Assembly: GCA_900239685.1 (NCBI GenBank)
Contig: OENT01000691.1
Location: 1 to 64,000, forward strand
Length of the DNA stretch: 64,000 nucleotides
Source of the DNA: Rotaria macrura
Lineage: Eukaryota > Rotifera > Eurotatoria > Philodinida > Philodinidae
Reading direction: 5' to 3'
Part shown: positions 61,787 through 64,000 of the stretch, one piece after another
How the letters are laid out: each line of letters starts with the position of its first letter
Numbering within the stretch: the first letter of the stretch is position 1
The notes under the pieces: generated by a model
Database searches by the model: none
What the model saw: only the letters and a program-made list of their open reading frames with translations
Told to the model about the DNA's origin: nothing
Program-made: the position numbers and the translations under genes

Positions 61787-64000
61787 ATGTTCATGAAATT
61801 AATTGTAAATGCATTTGAACGAGCGAAATCCAAAATAACATCAAATCGTTCTATTAGTCGATTTCCATCAGGTTCGTTCAGATTGTTTTTTTTTTTGATC
61901 AATCAAATTTTCTAATGTAACATTGTTTGATACGCTTCCTATTGGTTTTCTTTTCAAGACTCAGATGATGAATCGGACGCACATAATGGTAAAGAAGTTT
62001 CTTCATCTGGTCCATCAATAATTCATCAGCAACCTCGTTCATCGTTATCGAAATGGTTATGTGCAACTACAGCATCGGCTAATAAATCGGTAGGAGAGAA
62101 GAAACTATTATATTTCATCTCCAATGTCACATGATACCTTTAATTGTTTTTTAATAAGTGAGAACTTCACTTTAATAACCTTCAGGTAAACGAATGCATC
62201 CAGCTGTTCCTATCCTAAGGTCGCCAATTCATTCTTGTTTAATTGAGCTATAATCATTTTTTTTGCAATGTTACAATCGTCATACATCTGTGTATTTGAC
62301 CAATTATGTAGTAAGTCGAAGATTCGCCCTGTGGGTTTACGTTCCGTCTATTTTTTTCTCTTTCCTCTTCGGTAGTTTGCAACACGTGCATATAAATGTA
62401 AGGTGATTGTACTCTACTTGATATCAAAAGTTATTTAGGGCACTTATTGTTTTACGTTTATCATGTCTATTATTCATTACAGTAAAACAGTTACCTCATA
62501 GATAAGAACAATTGCCTAATCGATGAACAAGATACATGCACACATAACATGAACGAAAAAAGAAATAAGTGAACACAGATTCCGATGGATACTGACTAGA
62601 AATCTACAAAAGCTAATTTCAAAACAAAAATACGTTGCCAGCAATAAGCTGAATATTGAATGACATCGATTATCAATTACTGTCATAAAAGAAAGGGGAA
62701 ATAAGGCCAACAACATAGATTTGATCGATGCTTTCTATAATCAAATCCTTTACTTTGCTATAATTTATCATCATAATTTGCAAAAAAACACATTATTTTT
62801 CACTTATATAAAAAAAACATAGATCTTAACACCGAAATCGCATAAAGTACGTCGAAGCACTTCATGGCGATCTTTAAAAGAACGTGGAAATAGTTGCATT
62901 GAACATTTAACGTCTCGAGCATTATCAGTCGACGAACTTCATCGAAACGATAAACAATGTCAAAAGAATACTTCTACACGTAAACAAAAACATAGTCGAC
63001 ATGAACGTATGTTTATCATCTAGTGACCATCTGCATAAAGATAAATTCTCATATTTAGTTTCACATTCATCGATAACAAATTCAACTTGTCAACGTCAAA
63101 AATCATCAGCTCATAATCGAATTCGTTTGTCAAATTGTGATGCGTCAACAAGTCTTCCAACAACTCATAGGCGTTTCGATCGTTTATCGTCAACGTTTTT
63201 CAATTATTCCGATAAACAAAAGAAGTCGAATTCGTCAACAAAATCTTATCGACGAAATAATCAAGAAATATTTTCAATCAATAATACAACCAGTGCCGGT
63301 GGAGATTCGGGTTATTCTGAAGAAAGTTTTTCAACAACAATGTCATCCAATTCACGTCCATTGCATACATCATGTCCTCATTGTCACTGCGAACAACGTT
63401 CATCATTTCATAATTATAAGAAATCTACTGCTAATTCGTCAACCGATTCAACAACGTCAGATACAATTACTAACAAACATTTGAATTCAGCAGATTTTTA
63501 TTATCATCTCTTTCAACAGAAACAATATTTGTCAGCTAGTCGATCATATCCTCATATTAGACCGTTACCGAAAACAACGACGCATTCGAACACAAGCAAA
63601 CCTTCAATAAAAGAACAACTGCAACCACAACCACAACAACAACGACCGACGAGAAATCATGGTGAAAAACGACGTCGACATTTATCTTGCGATGGTTCAC
63701 TGTGGTCCAAAACTCAAATAAAACAAACTATAACTAATGAAGTAAGATTAAACAGATATTGTTTCTACTGATCTTATATAATAGTATTCAATGAACATTA
63801 AAACGATACCAAAATTATTATCTATCTATTGCAGAGGTCATCCCCGGTCTTATCTGAGCCTAATCACGCTTATCGTCAACGACATTTTACAACCATCGGT
63901 AAGGTACATGATGATCCATCATTGACATATTCAAAGACAATATCAACATTACCAAAGCCGAGCCCTGTTCTCGATGAACTTAATTTAGCTGCAATAGAAC
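61787..64000 (+). CDS. Ser/Thr-rich unknown protein, 3' end beyond window
   Basis: Exons 61787-61871, 61959-62089, 62823 to about 62970, about 62987-63741 and 63835 onward (open at the window edge). The N-terminus is short and basic (MFMKLIVNAFERAKSKI), then an acidic DSDDESDAH patch, then a long disordered Ser/Thr/Asn/Arg-rich region with short islands such as RRSTSWRSLKERG, GGDSGYSEESF and CPHCHCE. No domain is recognised. The frame changes between 62823 and 63001; either a 16-nt GT-AG segment (62971-62986) is removed, or there is an indel in the genome or the assembly. It resembles a scaffold or signalling adaptor in composition only. Confidence 0.6.

Noticed and set aside
1-64000. CRISPR arrays, bacterial operons, rRNA or full tRNA genes
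   Set aside because: I looked for regularly spaced repeats, ribosome-binding sites and cloverleaf sequences and saw none; the DNA is clearly from a eukaryotic nucleus.

Overview
The window is nuclear DNA of an animal, AT-rich, with genes broken by many short GT-AG introns (mostly 36-80 bp) and an AATAAA signal just after most stop codons. I see no operon-like packing and no bacterial features. The gene content (neurensin, FKBP15, DNAJA, SNAP-25 and class A GPCR homologues, beside a DODA-type dioxygenase and secreted Cys-pair repeat proteins) together with tiny introns and splice acceptors just before start codons suggests a small protostome, most likely a bdelloid rotifer. That placement is inference, not proof.

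Layout. 1-11.1 kb has no convincing gene, but it holds a well-defined hAT-like non-autonomous transposon (651-1738, 8-bp target duplication) with a Harbinger-like MITE nested inside it (977-1262, TAA duplication). 11.1-12.5 kb is a RING-finger gene (+). 13.5-15.7 kb is a cluster of inverted-repeat elements and hairpins. 15.7-19.6 kb is gene-poor.

19.6-38.7 kb is a gene-dense block, all on the + strand: a neurensin-like membrane protein, two tandem class A DnaJ (Hsp40) co-chaperone genes sharing seven intron positions, and a large FKBP15-like gene. The FKBP15-like gene carries a WH1-like domain, a degenerate FKBP fold and long coiled coils, and one of its introns holds an antisense fragment of a non-LTR retrotransposon.

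39.3-45.4 kb is a block on the - strand: a small secreted protein, a secreted protein of six Cys-pair repeats, a SNAP-25-like SNARE and a three-exon peptide-type GPCR. 45.4-58.8 kb is almost gene-free but contains three large foldback elements (48.9, 52.4 and 54 kb). 58.8-59.7 kb encodes a LigB/DODA-family extradiol dioxygenase (+), and a Ser-rich unknown gene starts at 61.8 kb and runs off the end.

Several products fit membrane traffic and signalling (FKBP15-like endosome/actin protein, SNAP-25-like SNARE, neurensin, GPCR), but nothing in the sequence shows they act together. The tandem DnaJ pair is the only clear functional and evolutionary cluster. I found no wholly new multi-gene system. 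The most unusual items are the diverged DnaJ paralogue, the six-repeat secreted protein, the family of foldback elements sharing CCAGGTC ends, and two genes whose reading frame is broken by 16-25 nt segments that look like impossibly small introns.
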